Below, in pieces: positions 10,527 to 23,273 of a stretch of DNA of 64,000 bases (the first letter of the stretch is position 1; the number at the start of each line of letters is the position of its first letter). A model generated the notes under the pieces. The model made no database searches. It was not told the DNA's origin and saw only the letters and a list, made by a program, of their open reading frames with translations. Origin of the DNA: Aphrocallistes beatrix (Eukaryota; Porifera; Hexactinellida; Sceptrulophora; Aphrocallistidae); NCBI GenBank assembly GCA_963281255.1, contig OY725502.1, positions 2,790,001 through 2,854,000 on the forward strand, in the 5' to 3' direction. The translations under genes were made by a program, and so were the position numbers.

Positions 10527-11133
10527 AGGTTGGTGTTTCCTTCCAGAACTAACTAAACTAACTAAAAGTTTTCATTATTTTCTCCTGAATTTTTTTGTGG
10601 AAACTTTTCTCGATGAGTTATCTGCAAAAATACACCTTTCAAGAGCTCAATTTTTTTAAAAAAATTTTTCCCCCAAATCACCTGATTTATAGAGGACATT
10701 CAAGGAAACTTCAATGGCTTATGCCTCTTTTACTCAATTATTCTTGCACGAAATGGTTGAATAAAGGAAATAATAGGATTATAATTTTCAATTTTAACCC
10801 AATTAATTTTCTCTTTCCAATTTCGTTGCTACAATATTTAGAAGCAAATTTTCGAAAGGAAAAATATTTTGACGTTTTTCTAAAGTAGAATATCGGAAAT
10901 CTGTCTCTATCATTTTGTTCCACGTGACAATATCTCTCCAAACCGTCGAGTTTTTTACTCTACGACCTTTGTAACTAGAGATTCCTCCTTTGTAAAATTG
11001 ATTTTTTTGAGTGCTAAAAACAGTCTACATAGCAATTTTATTGGGAAAGGCTTGATTTCCGTTAGTTTTTACTGTATCCGAGTATTAAATAACATCCAAA
11101 CATCCTAAATCAACAACTTATAGTAGTACTTAA

Positions 11134-13062
11134 GGATACCGCCCTCGAAAAAATATATGATTTGCATTACAGCATACGATGAAAGTAGAGTTATAAGAAA
11201 TGTTAAGCGTGGGGAGGTATCTCCATCAAGAAATACTAGCACATGCCAAACCGTTTTTGATTCTCATTTCTAGATTTTGAGATACAGTGTCTCAAAGTCT
11301 GTTTTTTAAATTTTCCGCTAGCACATCTTAATGGTAGAAATTTAGGCACTCAATGAATTGTTTAGGACATACCAAGGAATCAAACGCTTCCAAAATCGAA
11401 TCATAGATAGTCTACCATATTTGCAACTTCATAGGACCAAAAGAAAGTTAAAATGACAAATTTTGTAAATTTTATCGGTGTCCGAAAAAAAAGGGCCAAA
11501 AATGTCTGTTTTTTTGGGGAAATCATGAATAAAATCACCGAGTTAGAATATATCCAAAAAATGGTGGTCCTACGTTCATCGCCTAATGATATGAAACAAC
11601 TCTTGAAATTTTCAAACTTCTATCTCAAACCAAATTTGAGAAATAATTCTGTAAAGACGGCCAATTTTGAAATTTTAAAGTCCCGAGATATAGAGATTTT
11701 AAGTTTAGGTGTTAAGAAGAATGTAAAATGAGTTATTAATAATGAACATAAGCATCCACAGACATTTATTCGCATCCATACTGCTGATTTAGGTATATTA
11801 AAGCCAAATATTTACAAAAATAGCAAAAGTACCATGAAAATCCACAAATTTCCTTGAGGCCCCTAACTCCGAATATTTTGAGAAAATTGTAGATAATATT
11901 TCATATTCCTGGCACTGCGACGTATAATCTATCAGTTTAGAATGAATAAAAAGCTTCCAAAAAGTATATTAGGAAGTTAGAGCGAAAGTCTACGACTTTT
12001 AGTTTCGAAGTTAGGATTTTCGAAAAATGCTACGTCATCATATGACAAAAATCTAAAACTTAACATTCCATAGGATGTAGTGCAATTATTATCAAAGAAT
12101 CATATATGTACACTCATAAAAAGTATATTAGGAAGTGAGAACTAAGAATTTGGACTTGGATTTACAAAGATAGAGAGATATCTCTTTTTGGACCCTAAAT
12201 GGGGGTTTTTGACCGAATATGCGAGGTCCAAGTCCAGAACTTTCAAAATAATCATCAAAAGTTCTCCAATTTTTCTGTACATATTATTAACGGCAATTGT
12301 ATTCACCATTTAGCATAATAGCTAAATTTGGACACATATTTAATGATTAGATTCGCCATTTTCTAATAGATTCTAAGTTCTCCATAGAATTTGTATTACA
12401 ATTAAATCAATGATAAGTCGAGAATTATTTATTTTTTGACAAAGGAATGTTCGAGGAACCTATATATTTTCGCATATATCCTTTTAGTTAAGAATATAAT
12501 AGATTATATATCTTCAATAGTTTTTAAGATATGACATCGCCCTCTTTCGGGGCCATAGAGAGATATTATGCCCGAACTTTACCTATAATAAGCGATATCT
12601 CAAGAACAAATGGTCGGATCCGAACAAATTTTTTTTTGAAACAATCGGAATTTTATTTCTGACCCAGTGATCGCAAAATATCTGAGATCAAACTTGCGAT
12701 TTCCCGAGGATTATATAAATGAACTCCCTTATAGAGCTATTTTGTTCGGATTTTATTTGGCCATTCTTTTAAATCTTTGTGTTTTATAATCTCCAAAGGT
12801 GCTAAAACAATGTTAAGGTTCATATCATTAAAAAAATATCAAATAAGTTAAAAACTAATTGGTAAATGAGTTAAAATCCTCTAATAATTTTTCAATTTTT
12901 GTTAACGCTAAACTTTAGGGGGTTATTTCGCAAAAAATAAAAAAAAATGCCGTCCAAATAGTGCTGTCAGTTGGTAGACCGATCAGTAATACAATGAAAT
13001 TAGCAATAAAACATTTTGCAGTTTTTTTTTACGCCAGGCAAGATTTTTCGAGGGCGGTATCC
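11134..13062 (+). mobile_element. Family A TTAA element, complete copy 1
   Basis: 1929 bp, inverted ends GGATACCGCCCTCGAAAA, flanked by TTAA (11130-11133, 13063-13066). The empty site GTACTTAACTTC is present in the paralogous family B unit near 8328. Open frames are short (92 codons at most) and not shared with copy 2, so it appears non-coding. The superfamily is not known from the ends; TTAA is used by piggyBac, Kolobok and Sola3 types. Confidence 0.88.
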
Positions 13063-13393
13063 TTAACTTCATAATTTGGCATATCAAATATTTTCACATC
13101 ATGACATTCAAAAGTGTGAAAAAGTTGTCAGTTCTGACTGGGGACCCAAAAATGACCGTGTCCGATAGTATCCGCCGAAATCCTATATCTATAACTTTAT
13201 TTGACTATCCCAGGTCGTTATTTTATTACTGAATTCGTGCTCAACACTAAATTTCCAGCAATTTGATATATATTGATCATATTTGGAGAATATTTTGGTT
13301 TCCTTTTCCTAGCAACGGTCAGGAATGTGAAAAATTCCTGGCCGTTGCTAGGCACGGTCAAACAAAAAGGTTTACAAATATGGTCAATATATC

Positions 13394-13564
13394 CAGTAGA
13401 ACTCGGTTAGTACGTACCCCTCCGTGAAGCGGAAAAAAGTACGTACTTACCGAGTTGATATTATATAGGAATCTATATAATAAATGCATTTTGGTTCAGA
13501 GAAATGAGTACGTACTAAGCCGAAGTACGTCTTATCCCGAGTACGTACTAACCGAGTTCTACTG
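13394..13564. mobile_element. Palindromic MITE with GTACGTAC-rich ends
   Basis: 171 bp, ends CAGTAGAACTCGGTTAGTAC and its reverse complement. CAGTAGA ends resemble pogo/Tigger elements. A direct repeat TATATC flanks both sides rather than a bare TA. Confidence 0.8.
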
Positions 13565-13843
13565 TATATCAAATTTCTGGAAATATAGTGCTGAGCATGA
13601 ATTCAGCATTAAAAAGATGATATGGCACTGTTAAAAGAAGTTGTAGCTGTGGGACTGTTCGCATTTAAAATGTGTCGCTTTTAGAGCGACACCAGGTGAT
13701 ACAAGTGGCTCAAAGTGGCGAAATATTGGGGCTGGAGTTATAAAAATCGGAATTATTGTTTAGAACCCCTATAAGGATAAAAAAAGCAATTTGGGCACAT
13801 TTTTAGTAAAAAACAAGTGTCCCATGGGAAACACCAACCTTAA

Positions 13844-14339
13844 GCATAATTAATTAAGATAATTTTGTTGAGACATCAATATTGAACACTTTGTTGAACA
13901 TGTGTTTATCTCAAACTATATAAAATCTGAGCACTAATAGGCATTTATCATTAATTTAGGCAATGATGACGCGACAAGTCTTTAACCGCAATTTGCTTAG
14001 AGGTCCTATATCCGATGGATCTAGGAATTAAATAGGTTTTAGAGTGCCTCATATTTAACTACTGTTACCAATCTCAAGTTTCTAGCTCTTTTAGTTTTTG
14101 TGCAATAAGCAAAAGAATGAAATCACAAAATCCTACGTAATGATGATGATTTAGCATATATTGAAAATCGTATGAGGATGTGCACATCTTTATTTTCGTT
14201 CGCTGCTTCACTAAAAAATTCAGGGCGATATATTTTAAACTCTGGACTGTGCACCACTTACTGCCGGACGGCAGCACTCATTTTAGTACTATGCTACTAT
14301 ATTATTATATTGGATCATATATCCAATATCATAATATTG
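13844..14339. other. Tandem-repeat remnant and unassigned DNA
   Basis: 13844-13990 continues the 135-bp tandem repeat. The remainder has no gene. A small palindrome TATTGGATCATATATCCAATA at 14310-14330 precedes a family A fragment. Confidence 0.5.
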
Positions 14340-14859
14340 GAAGCACCCTAAAAAGTCAAAATTGGTTTGAGATAAAGGGTTGAAAATTTCAAGAGTTGTT
14401 CCATTTCATTGATGAAATAGGACCACTCTATTTTCGATTTCTTTGTGATATTCTTGCTGATTTACCAAAAAACAGACATTTTTCTGGGGTTTTTGGTACT
14501 TTGTTTTCAAACTAATTTAAAATTTATAATTTTTATTGCTTTAACCTTCTTTTGTTCTTATGTGGTCGCAAATATGAGTGACTATCTTCTATTCAATTTT
14601 GAAGCATTTGTTTCCTTGGAACGTCTAAAAAAATATTTTCAGTGGCCTGGTGTCTAACATTAGGATGTGCTACCGAAAAACGGAAGAAACAGACTTTGAG
14701 ACACTATCTCAAAAACTAGAAAGAATTGAGAATCAAAAGCGGTTTGGAATACGTAAGTATTTCTATAAGAAGTAATGTTCCCATGCTTAACATCACTTAT
14801 AGCTCTCCTTTCATCGTATCTTGTAAGCCAAATCGAATGGTTTTTCGCGGGTGATATCC
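14340..14859 (-). mobile_element. Family A fragment (old)
   Basis: Diverged reverse copy of the left 520 bp of family A, ending TTTTTCGCGGGTGATATCC then TTGA, a decayed TTAA. Confidence 0.75.
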
Positions 14860-15215
14860 TTGAGCGTAAAATATACATTTTGAGTATACCTTGTGTTGTT
14901 GAAGACTAATAGAATCTGTTTAGTTATTGTTATTGTTTGATCTCTAACACAAGACTGGACTTGTTATTGCTGTTATTGTCTTGGAATTGTGTGTCTAATT
15001 GATATGTTGCTAGGTATTCTAAATTATACTTAATTGATTTCCAGTGTTTGACAAATCTTATTTTATAGTGCAATAGCATATTATAGTAAAGCTGGTCACA
15101 ATAACTGTAGTAACATTTCTATGGTGTGGGTCACTCTATCACAGTAAAAACATATCCATGTTGCGGATTACTCTATCATGCGGATCAGTATATCATGAAA
15201 CAGCTCTATTCTGCG
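14860..15215. mobile_element. Deletion derivative sharing both ends with 50780-54105
   Basis: The first about 200 bp (GAGTATACCTTG, CACAAGACTGGACTTGTTAT) match 50790-50990. The last about 140 bp (GGGTCACTCTATCACAG, CAGTATATCATGAAACAG) match 53960-54105. It therefore looks like a short internally deleted relative of the long integrase-bearing element. Confidence 0.72.
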
Positions 15216-15439
15216 TGGTTAATGATTTAAGGCAGCTCATGCACAAGTATTAGTTGAACCATCTGCCAACACTAGTCCAAAATCCGCGATTTACTGTTAG
15301 GCCTTATTTGTAGTTGGCCATGCTATTATCTATTTGCTTTTTACATTGGTTTAGTCCAACAGTTACATTTTTCATTGTATTATAATTTGATATATAATAG
15401 CAAGAATCTTCAGTTTCTTTAGTGCTAATTAGTTTTACA
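15216..15439. other. Unassigned
   Basis: No gene or known repeat seen. Confidence 0.4.
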
Positions 15440-15563
15440 ATGGAAATAACTGATAAAAACGAAACTATTAGATCAAATGATTACTTATCTACAAATGAAT
15501 GCATTGATAAATTAGCTTGTGGCGGAGCAAAAATGGCAAAGATTCATCGAGTATCTAATCGAG
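15440..15563 (+). CDS. Possible host first exon (hypothetical)
   Basis: ATG at 15440 opens about 41 codons (MEITDKNETIRSNDYLSTNE...KIHRVSNR) ending at CGAG followed by GTGTGT, an acceptable splice donor. The composition is less TE-like than the surroundings. No family recognised and no partner exon identified; it could be chance. Confidence 0.25.
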
Positions 15564-15964
15564 GTGTGTTGTTATTTTATTTTGTAAATTTCAATACTGT
15601 AAATTGGTAATGCAAATTCTTTACGAATACATTTGGTAGCAGAGTGCAGAGTCCAAGTTATATTCAATGAGAAAAGCGAATCTTTGACCAGTACCGCATT
15701 TATTTTTCTAAATTGGTTTGGGTTTGTAAAAAGGATTTGTCAGGGGGCTTCCAGCTTTCCCTCGCAGTTTCCATAATGAATTTCATACCAAGTCATCGCG
15801 TTTAGTAATGAAATTTATTGATTTGCTGGACACCCGAGTAGAGTACACTTATTTCGCATTGATACGCTTTTATAGGGTGGCAAATTGGAGCACTTGAGAG
15901 TATTTTAGTAGCTACTGGTTGCTTAAAGTAGGCTTATTAACATTTTTCTATTTTGACTTCGCAT
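15564..15964. other. Unassigned, possibly intronic
   Basis: AT-rich with no ORF or clear repeat. Confidence 0.35.
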
Positions 15965-16440
15965 TTATGGTTTAACCTCAAATGTCTTGAATGTTAAAAT
16001 TAAGTTGTAGTCCAGAACAGTGCAGCCAGACTTATCTACAATGTCTCCCGTACCTTCCCGTCTTCTCCACTTCTTGTCAACCTCCACTGACTGCCTGTTA
16101 AATATCGTATCCTCTTCAAAATCCTCCTTATAACTTACAAAGCCATCCATTTTCTTGCTCCTGATTATATCATCCAACTCATATAGGTTAAGACATCCAA
16201 TCTCATTCTACGATCATCCAACGCCATCCTTGAGCATCCTACTATCAAATCCTGCAAACCCTGGGTGATCGTGCTTTCACTTTAGCTGCGCCTGGTGAGT
16301 GGAATCTTCTCCTTCCGCGCATTCGGAATTCCCCTTCACTCCCTATCTTCAAAAAACTACTGAAAACTCACCTCTTCCGCAACGCACACCCCGCAACTAC
16401 TTAAATAAACACTTAATATACACATCTTAAATTTTCAACG
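15965..16440 (+). mobile_element. CR1/L2-type LINE, 3' fragment
   Basis: A 5'-truncated LINE on the plus strand. It covers the end of ORF2 (LPVKYRILFKILLITYK, FLAPDYIIQLI, then ...KKLLKTHLFRNAHP) in disrupted frames. It is the same family as 30035-33860, and a TACATACA-rich tail follows. Confidence 0.8.
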
Positions 16441-16486
16441 CACTCGTACATACATTACATTGCAAGAATACATAGAATACATAGAC

Positions 16487-16945
16487 CTGGGGTCACATTG
16501 ATTAATTATAAGGAAGATAATACTCTAAATACATCTGTTCTACTGCTAATAATCGATAACGCACGAAAAATCAGCAAATTTGTCAATTTTTAAAATTTTG
16601 AAGCGTAATGATGACGTCATAACAAAATGATGAGTCATCATTTTTGGGATAGTTGCATCCTATGTGAGGTATATTAGTATATACATTCAATTAAAATTTC
16701 AGCCTTCTAACGCGTTATGGTCGAAAAACTGGAATTTCTAATTATAAAAAAGGTGACAATGACGTCATAATTCCATGATGAGTTGATATTTTCATCAGAG
16801 CTCAGAACTTACTGGAGCCATAGCCAAAAGACTCCCACATGCTCAAAATCTGCTTTCTGGGTCTTACAGTTTCTTCAATCAATTCGTTACAGATATATAT
16901 ATATATATACACACATATAGATTAATCGAGTTTTAATAGTAAGGA
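16487..16945 (-). mobile_element. Short Helitron copy H2
   Basis: Reverse copy from the GGGGTCACATTGATTAATTA block to the 5' end (AATCGAGTTTTAATAGTAAGGA). The GC-rich 3' terminus is missing. Confidence 0.85.
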
Positions 16946-16968
16946 TTTTTTGCTGTCTTATATTATTA

Positions 16969-17110
16969 CAAGTGCGCTTTGTTTACATACGCTGCTCGAC
17001 GGGGGGCACTTTTGTGCATCTAGGCTCATATTGATTAATTATAATGTAGAACACATCTCTAAATACTTCTTGAGTAATCATTTTTTGATGATAGTTGTCT
17101 CGAATGGCGG
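16969..17110 (-). mobile_element. Short Helitron 3' fragment H3
   Basis: Begins CAAGTGCGCTTTG, the diverged 3' end, and stops at about the ATCATTTTTTGATGATAGTT block. Confidence 0.7.
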
Positions 17111-17242
17111 AAAATTCGTCACTATCGTATCTAATTCGCGATTGGTTATTTTTATCACAAATTTAGTGATTTTAAGATCCGGTTTAAGGACAGTTCGAAG
17201 TATTTTAATTTAATAAATTGTTCAAAATTATAGTGAATTTAA

Positions 17243-19172
17243 GGATACCGCCCGTGAAAAATCCATAGGTTTGGCTTACAGCATATATCAAGAATAGAGA
17301 TATATAAGATGTTAAGCGTGGGCAGGTAGTGCAATTAAAAAATATTGAGACATGCCAAACAGTTTTTGGTTCACATTTATAGTTTTTGAATTACAGCGTC
17401 TCAAAGTCGGTTTTTTCCGTTTTTCCCTAGCACATCTTAATGGTAAGCCCTCCTGCACTCTGTGATTTTTTTAAAGCACATGTTTGGATCAAATGCTTCG
17501 AAAATTTATTCATAGATAGTCTATCATATTTGCCACTTCATAGGACCAAAAGAAAGTTAAAATTTTAAAAATTGTAAATTTTATCGGTGTCCGAATAAAA
17601 AGGGCCAAAAAACGGCGAAAAAAGCCCGATTTTCTTTGCAAATCAGCAATAAAATCACAAATTTATAAAATATCAAAAATTGAGTGGTCCTACGCTCATC
17701 GCCTAATGATATGGAACAACTCCTGAAATTTTCAAACCTCTATCTCAAAGCAATTTTGAGTTAAAATTTTTGAAAGACGGTCAATTTTGGAATTTTAAAG
17801 TCCCGAGATATAGGGATTTGAAGTTTTGATGGTAAGAACGATGTAAAATGAGCTATTAACGAAAAATAAAAGCATCCATGGACATTTAATCGCGTGTATA
17901 CTAATGAATTAGATGTATTCCAACAGATTTTGGTGAAAATAGCAAAATTATACTGAAAATTCAAAAATTACCTTGAGGCCCCTAACCCCGAATATTTTGA
18001 ACCAATTAGGGAATGTAAATCATATTCCTAGCAGTACAATGTATAATTCATCGGTTTAGAATGAATAAAGAGCTACCAAAAAGTATATTAGGAAGTTAGA
18101 GCGAGAGTCTACGACTTTTAGTTTTCAGGTTAGGATTTTCGAAAAATGCTACGTCATCACGTGATAAAAATTTGAAACTTAGCATTCCATTCCATGTAGT
18201 ACATTTATTATTTAAGAATCAGATATATACCGTCTTGAAAAGTATATTAGGAATTGAGAGCTAAGAATTTTGGTGTATATTTCCCGAGATATGGAGGAAT
18301 CTGATTTTGGACCATAAATGGGGGGGCTTTGACCGAAATTTGGAGATAAATGCTTTGAACTTCCAAAATAATCATGTTGGGTGCTTCAAAGTTTCTGTAT
18401 ACATTGCTAGTGACTATTGCATTGTTTTTTGAGTATAATAGCTACTTTTGGGAACTTATTTCATGACAAGATTCACCATTTTCTAATATATTCAAAGTTC
18501 TCCATAGAATTTGTATTACAACAAAAACGATGATTAGTCAAGAAATATTTACTTTTTGACAAAGAGATGTTTAAGGAACCTATATATTATCATATATATC
18601 CTTTCATTTAAGATTATTATAGATTATATATCTTCAATAGTTTTTAAGCATTGACATCGAGCACTTTGGGGGCCATAGAGTGGTTTGATGTCCGAACTTT
18701 ACCTACAATATACTATAACTTACGAACTAATGGTCCGATCTGAACAAACTTTTTTTTAAAATGTTCAGAATTTTTTTCTATACACAATAGCTAATATCCC
18801 AACGGCCATTTCCCGAGCATTTTAGAAATGAAGTCCCTCATAAAGATATTTTTGATTGGATTTCAGGTGCCTCTTTTTCTAAATGCATCTGTTTTATAAT
18901 ATTTTAAGGGGCCAAAACCATTTTGAGGTTCGTATAATTGAAAAAATATCAGATAAGTTAGAAAATAATTGTTGAATGCGCCGCAAAATCACGAATAACT
19001 TTCCGATTTTTAGTACGCCTGAGCTTTAGGTGCCCAGTTCTAGAATATCAAAATAAATACCGTCCAACAAGTACGATTAGATGGTAGACTACTCAATAAT
19101 CCGATGGAATTGACAATATAAAATTCCACAATTTTTTTTAATGTTTTGCGATGTTTTTCGAGGGCGGTATCC
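17243..19172 (+). mobile_element. Family A TTAA element, complete copy 2
   Basis: 1930 bp between TTAA (17239-17242, 19173-19176). Left end GGATACCGCCCGTGAAAA, right end TTTTCGAGGGCGGTATCC. Collinear with 11134-13062 throughout despite many substitutions; the lengths differ by about one base. No shared ORF. Confidence 0.88.
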
Positions 19173-19176
19173 TTAA

Positions 19177-20333
19177 ATAAGACAAGTAGCCATTACAATA
19201 TTACTTTGTCTTTATACTATTCTTCAGGTTCAATAGGTAATTGTTTAATCCTTGATGAGTGCCTGTTAATAATTGTTGTATTTGTTTTGGTCTGCAGTGT
19301 TTCATACAGGATTTGCATGCAAGATGTGCATTCTGGGAAATCTAAATATTTAAGGGAGGTAGGTATTAAATCACATCTTTCCATTTTATGCTTTTTTATT
19401 TCTAGGGGGGCGGTTTTAATCTAAGATTCATAGAATTTCTTAGAATTGCTTATTCTTAATTTAATTCTGAATAGAACAGTCTGTAACTCTGAGTTTGGAA
19501 TGTTGTAGGTTGAATGCTGTAGTGGAATGCTGCAGTGCTATAATTGCAATTCAAGTTTTCCGTATAGTACTGAGCTGTGAATTGGTTGATGCTTTTTCAT
19601 GGAATGTTGATACATTCCAGCGTTGCTATCGAAACGTATTTTGGTCAGTTGAGGTCATATCTTAGGGACCCCAATTACTAGGCATTCAAATTCGATCCTA
19701 TTTGAATGCCAATACACTACACTCTATTAAGCAAAGATATATTTTCTACATCTAGATTAAATGGAGTTATTATACTAATTACAAAATGTGACCAATACGA
19801 TAAATTCAAGCTGCTTCGTAAATTGTAACATTTAAGACTTAAAGAGCAGATTTTCGAGGGGTCGATTTACCCTTAAAAATAGCAGTTTCTAAACTAGAAA
19901 TTATTTTATGATATAGAGCCCTGTTCATGCAAGTAAATGATAAACAAGGCTGGATGCGATTAACCTATTATCCAGTCAACCGTCGCCAATTTCGGTTAAC
20001 GGTTAATAAAATCTTAGATCGATTAGCCGATCTGCTTTATTTCCTGAATATTTACACTGATTTTATTGTTTTGAACGAAAGTTCATTAATATTATTTCTA
20101 AAAATTTGATAATACATAGTACATATAAGTTCTATTTTCTGATATTTTGAGACCACTATAAATTACCAAATTTTCCAACTGCAGGTTAACGGTATAGTGC
20201 CCTGGAGGAAAGCAAAATAGCCGATCCCTAAAATCGATTAGGGAACGACCGGGATCTTGGTTATAGTCCCCATCCAGGCCAACAGGTCCCCTGTTAATAC
20301 TTAACATTAAAACTCGATTCATGTTTATATATA
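19177..20333. other. Unassigned with an old dispersed repeat
   Basis: 19560-19810 (ACATTCCAGCGTTGCTAT...) reappears inverted at 25390-25640 and in part at 54425-54545. Otherwise no gene was found. A degenerate Helitron 5' end lies at about 20297-20325. Confidence 0.45.
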
Positions 20334-20886
20334 CAAGCGCGCTTGCTTGCGCTGCGCGGCTGGCGGACACTTTATTTCCGCCGGAGGCACCCTGCGGGCG
20401 CCTGTGGTGACCATTGATTAATTATATGTGAGATAACATCTCTAAATACGTCTGTCCTACTGTGATAATCGATATCACACGAAAAATCACCAAATTTATC
20501 AATTTTTAAAATTTTGATGAGTAATGATGACATTATAACAAAGTGATGAGTCATCATTTTTTGATGATAGTTGCATCATATGTGAGATATGTTAGTATAC
20601 AGATTCTATTAAAATTTCAGCCTTCTATCTCCTATAATGGCTGAGTTATGCTCGAATAATTGTGTTGCTTAACTCTTAAAAATGTGACAATGACGTCATA
20701 ATTCAATGATGAGTCGACATTTTCGTCTGAGCTCAGAACTTACTGGAGCCATAGCCAAAATACTCCCACATGCCAAAAATTAGCTTTCTATGACCTGCAG
20801 TTTCTTCAATCAATTCGTTACAGAGATATATATATATAAATATATATATACACGCATACACATTAATCGAGTTTTAATAGTAAGGA
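20334..20886 (-). mobile_element. Short Helitron copy H4 (complete)
   Basis: Reverse copy from CAAGCGCGCTTGC (3' end) to AGTTTTAATAGTAAGGA (5' end), with the TA microsatellite near 20825. Contains TGACGTCA. Confidence 0.88.
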
Positions 20887-20890
20887 TATA

Positions 20891-21425
20891 AGCGCGCTTC
20901 GCTTGCTTGGGCTGCGCGGCTGGCGGACACTTTGTGTCCGCCGGAGGCTCCCTTCGGTCGCCTGGAGGTGACATTGGTTAATTATAAGGGAGATATCATC
21001 TCTAAATATGTCCATCTTAGTTTAAAATCGATATCACTCGAAAAATCACCAAATTTGTCAATTTTTAAAATTTTGATGAGTAATGATGACGTAATAACAA
21101 AGTGATGAGGAATCATTTTTTAATGATAGTTGCGTGATATGTGAGGTATGTTAGTATACACATTCTATTAAAATTTCAGCCTTCTATTTCCTATAATGGC
21201 TGAGTTATGCCCGAATAACTGTGTTGCTTAACTTTTAAAAATGTGACAATGACGTCATAATTCCATGTTGAGTCGACATTTTGCTCTGAGCTCAGAACTT
21301 ACTGGAGCCATAGCCAAAATACTCCCACATGCCAGAAATCAGCTTTCTGCGCCCGGCAGTTTCTTCAATCAATTCGTTACAGATATAGATATATATACAC
21401 ATTAATCGAGTTTTAATAGTAAGGA
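20891..21425 (-). mobile_element. Short Helitron copy H5 (tandem with H4)
   Basis: A second reverse copy directly adjacent to H4, head-to-tail, separated by only a few TA bases. Confidence 0.86.
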
Positions 21426-21431
21426 TATATA

Positions 21432-21893
21432 CACTGCCTGAACAAAAGTATTCGTACACCCCATAATTCTACCTGCAAATAGTTATAATACTGATTTATT
21501 TAGCGAGTCAAGGTATTTAATTGGTAAGAGATACGCTTAATTTAACTTCAAATTCGAATTACTCACTTTTTAATCTTTCAACTTGTTTACACTCCCACAA
21601 GGTTAACATTTTTCAAACTGCGCCACCTCATACCACCAATGCCATAATATACAATGGTGATCACTCGCGACATGTGGCATAGGAAAGCAAATGCTGAAAA
21701 TACTTGATCTTGAAGAAGAGTAACTAAGTTAAAAACTTATAAAGTTGGTAATTTGAATGTGGTGAACCCGAATTTGAAGTCAAATTAAATGTATCTCTTA
21801 CCAATTAAATACATTGACTCGCTAAATAATTCAGTATTATAACTATTTGTATGGGGAATTATGGGGTGTACGAATACTTTTGTTCAAGCAGTG
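21432..21893. mobile_element. TA-target MITE, Tc1-like (family T)
   Basis: 462 bp between TA dinucleotides, ends CACTGCCTGAACAAAAGTAT and its inverse, strongly palindromic for over 100 bp on each side. Closely related copy at 50155-50631; diverged copies at 34355-34880 and 58383 onward. Lies in the TA microsatellite between Helitron copies. Confidence 0.88.
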
Positions 21894-21895
21894 TA

Positions 21896-22388
21896 TATAT
21901 ATATATCTGTAACGAATTGATTGAAGAAACTGCCAGGTGCAGAAAGCTGTTTTTTGACACGTGGGAGTGTTTTTGCTATGGCTCCACTAAGTTCTGACCT
22001 CAGACGAAAATGACCACTCATAATGGAATTATGACGTCATTGTCACATTTTTATAATTTGAAAAGACCATAACTCAGCCATTTTAGGGGATAGAAGGCTG
22101 AAATTTTGATAGAATGTGTATATTAATATACCTTAAATATGATGCAACTATCATCAAAAAAATGATGACTCATCATTTTATGATGACGTAATCATACGCA
22201 TCAAAATTTAAAAAGTTGACAAATTTTGTGATTTTTCTTGCGATATCGAATATAACAGGACATACGTAGTATTTAGGGATGTTTTCTCCCTTATAATTTA
22301 TCAATGTCACCCCAGGCGCCAGCAGGGCGCCTCCGGCGGACACATAGTTTCTGCCAGCCGTGCAGCGCAAGCAAGCGAATCGCGCTTG
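21896..22388 (+). mobile_element. Short Helitron copy H6
   Basis: Plus-strand copy starting in the TA microsatellite at TGTAACGAATTGATTG and ending CGCGCTTG. The extreme 5' end is absent. Confidence 0.85.
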
Positions 22389-22748
22389 TATCAATATTTT
22401 ACTGGGACTTGACAACTCATTATTCTTGAGGCATGCATTCGAGTTGGGACGTTCACATTGACTTTACTCAGATCGAAATTGGTAAGAAGCCTATTATTTA
22501 TTTTTGAAAATTAGAACGATAGATATTGAGTGAAGTTATTGTTAAATATAAGCTTTCGAATATTTGTACGATGAGGTGTTTTTGAATATCAACAACTGCA
22601 TTGCTTTGGATCCCGGCTTTAGTTCTGGTCCTGGTCGGGTTCCGATCATTCACTAATGCGTGGATAATATCCTATCCAAATACATTTAAATAAGTTAATG
22701 TTGAATGTCATCGACTGGGGCGCCTCGAACTCCATATAATTATAACTA
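22389..22748. other. Unassigned
   Basis: No ORF or known repeat found. Confidence 0.4.
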
Positions 22749-23272
22749 CAAGTGCACTTTGCTTGCGTGCGCTGCGCGGCTGGCGGACACAAAGTTTCCG
22801 CCATAGGTACCTTTAGGTGCTTAGGCTCATATTGGTTAATTATAAGTAGATAACTCTAAGCTCATATTAGTTAATTATAAGTAGATAAAGCTATCTCTAA
22901 ATACTCCTGCCTTATTGTTAAAATCGATATCATTGAAAAATCACCAGATTCGTCTATATGCAATTTTTGGACGCGTAATGATGACGTCATAACAGAGTGA
23001 TGTGTCATCATTTTTTGATGGGAGTTATATCATATTTGAGATCTGAATATACACATTCTATTATATTTTCAGGTTTCTATCACCTAAAATGGATGAGTTA
23101 TAGTCGAAAAACTGAAATTTCTAATAATAAAAAAGGCGATAATGACGTCATAATTTCATGATGTGCCGTTATTTTCGTCTTAGTGGGGCCATAGCCACAA
23201 AACTCCCACATGCCAAAAATCAGCTTTCTGTGTCTTGCAGTTTCTTCAATCATTTCGTAACATATTATATAT
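22749..23272 (-). mobile_element. Short Helitron copy H7
   Basis: Reverse copy from CAAGTGCACTTTGCTTGC to the GTTACATATT end of the core, with a local duplication of the TCATATTRGTTAATTATAAG block at 22828-22880. Confidence 0.83.
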
Positions 23273-23273
23273 A

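Larger units (their letters stand above)
10527..13839 (+). mobile_element. Family B TTAA element containing family A and a MITE
   Basis: Bounded by GGTTGGTGTTTCC and GGAAACACCAACC and TTAA at 10523-10526 and 13840-13843. Contains a complete family A element (11134-13062) and a 171-bp MITE (13394-13564). Net length about 1.2 kb. A near-palindromic CCTAGCAACGG...CCGTTGCTAGG centre lies at about 13308-13352, as at 9058-9100 in the other unit. Confidence 0.85.

Noticed and set aside
11453-11731. 92-codon frame in family A as its transposase
   Set aside because: Not conserved in the second complete copy and shows no known motif.
14074-14383. Overlapping 67-codon frames on both strands
   Set aside because: AT-rich chance frames without motif or splice support.
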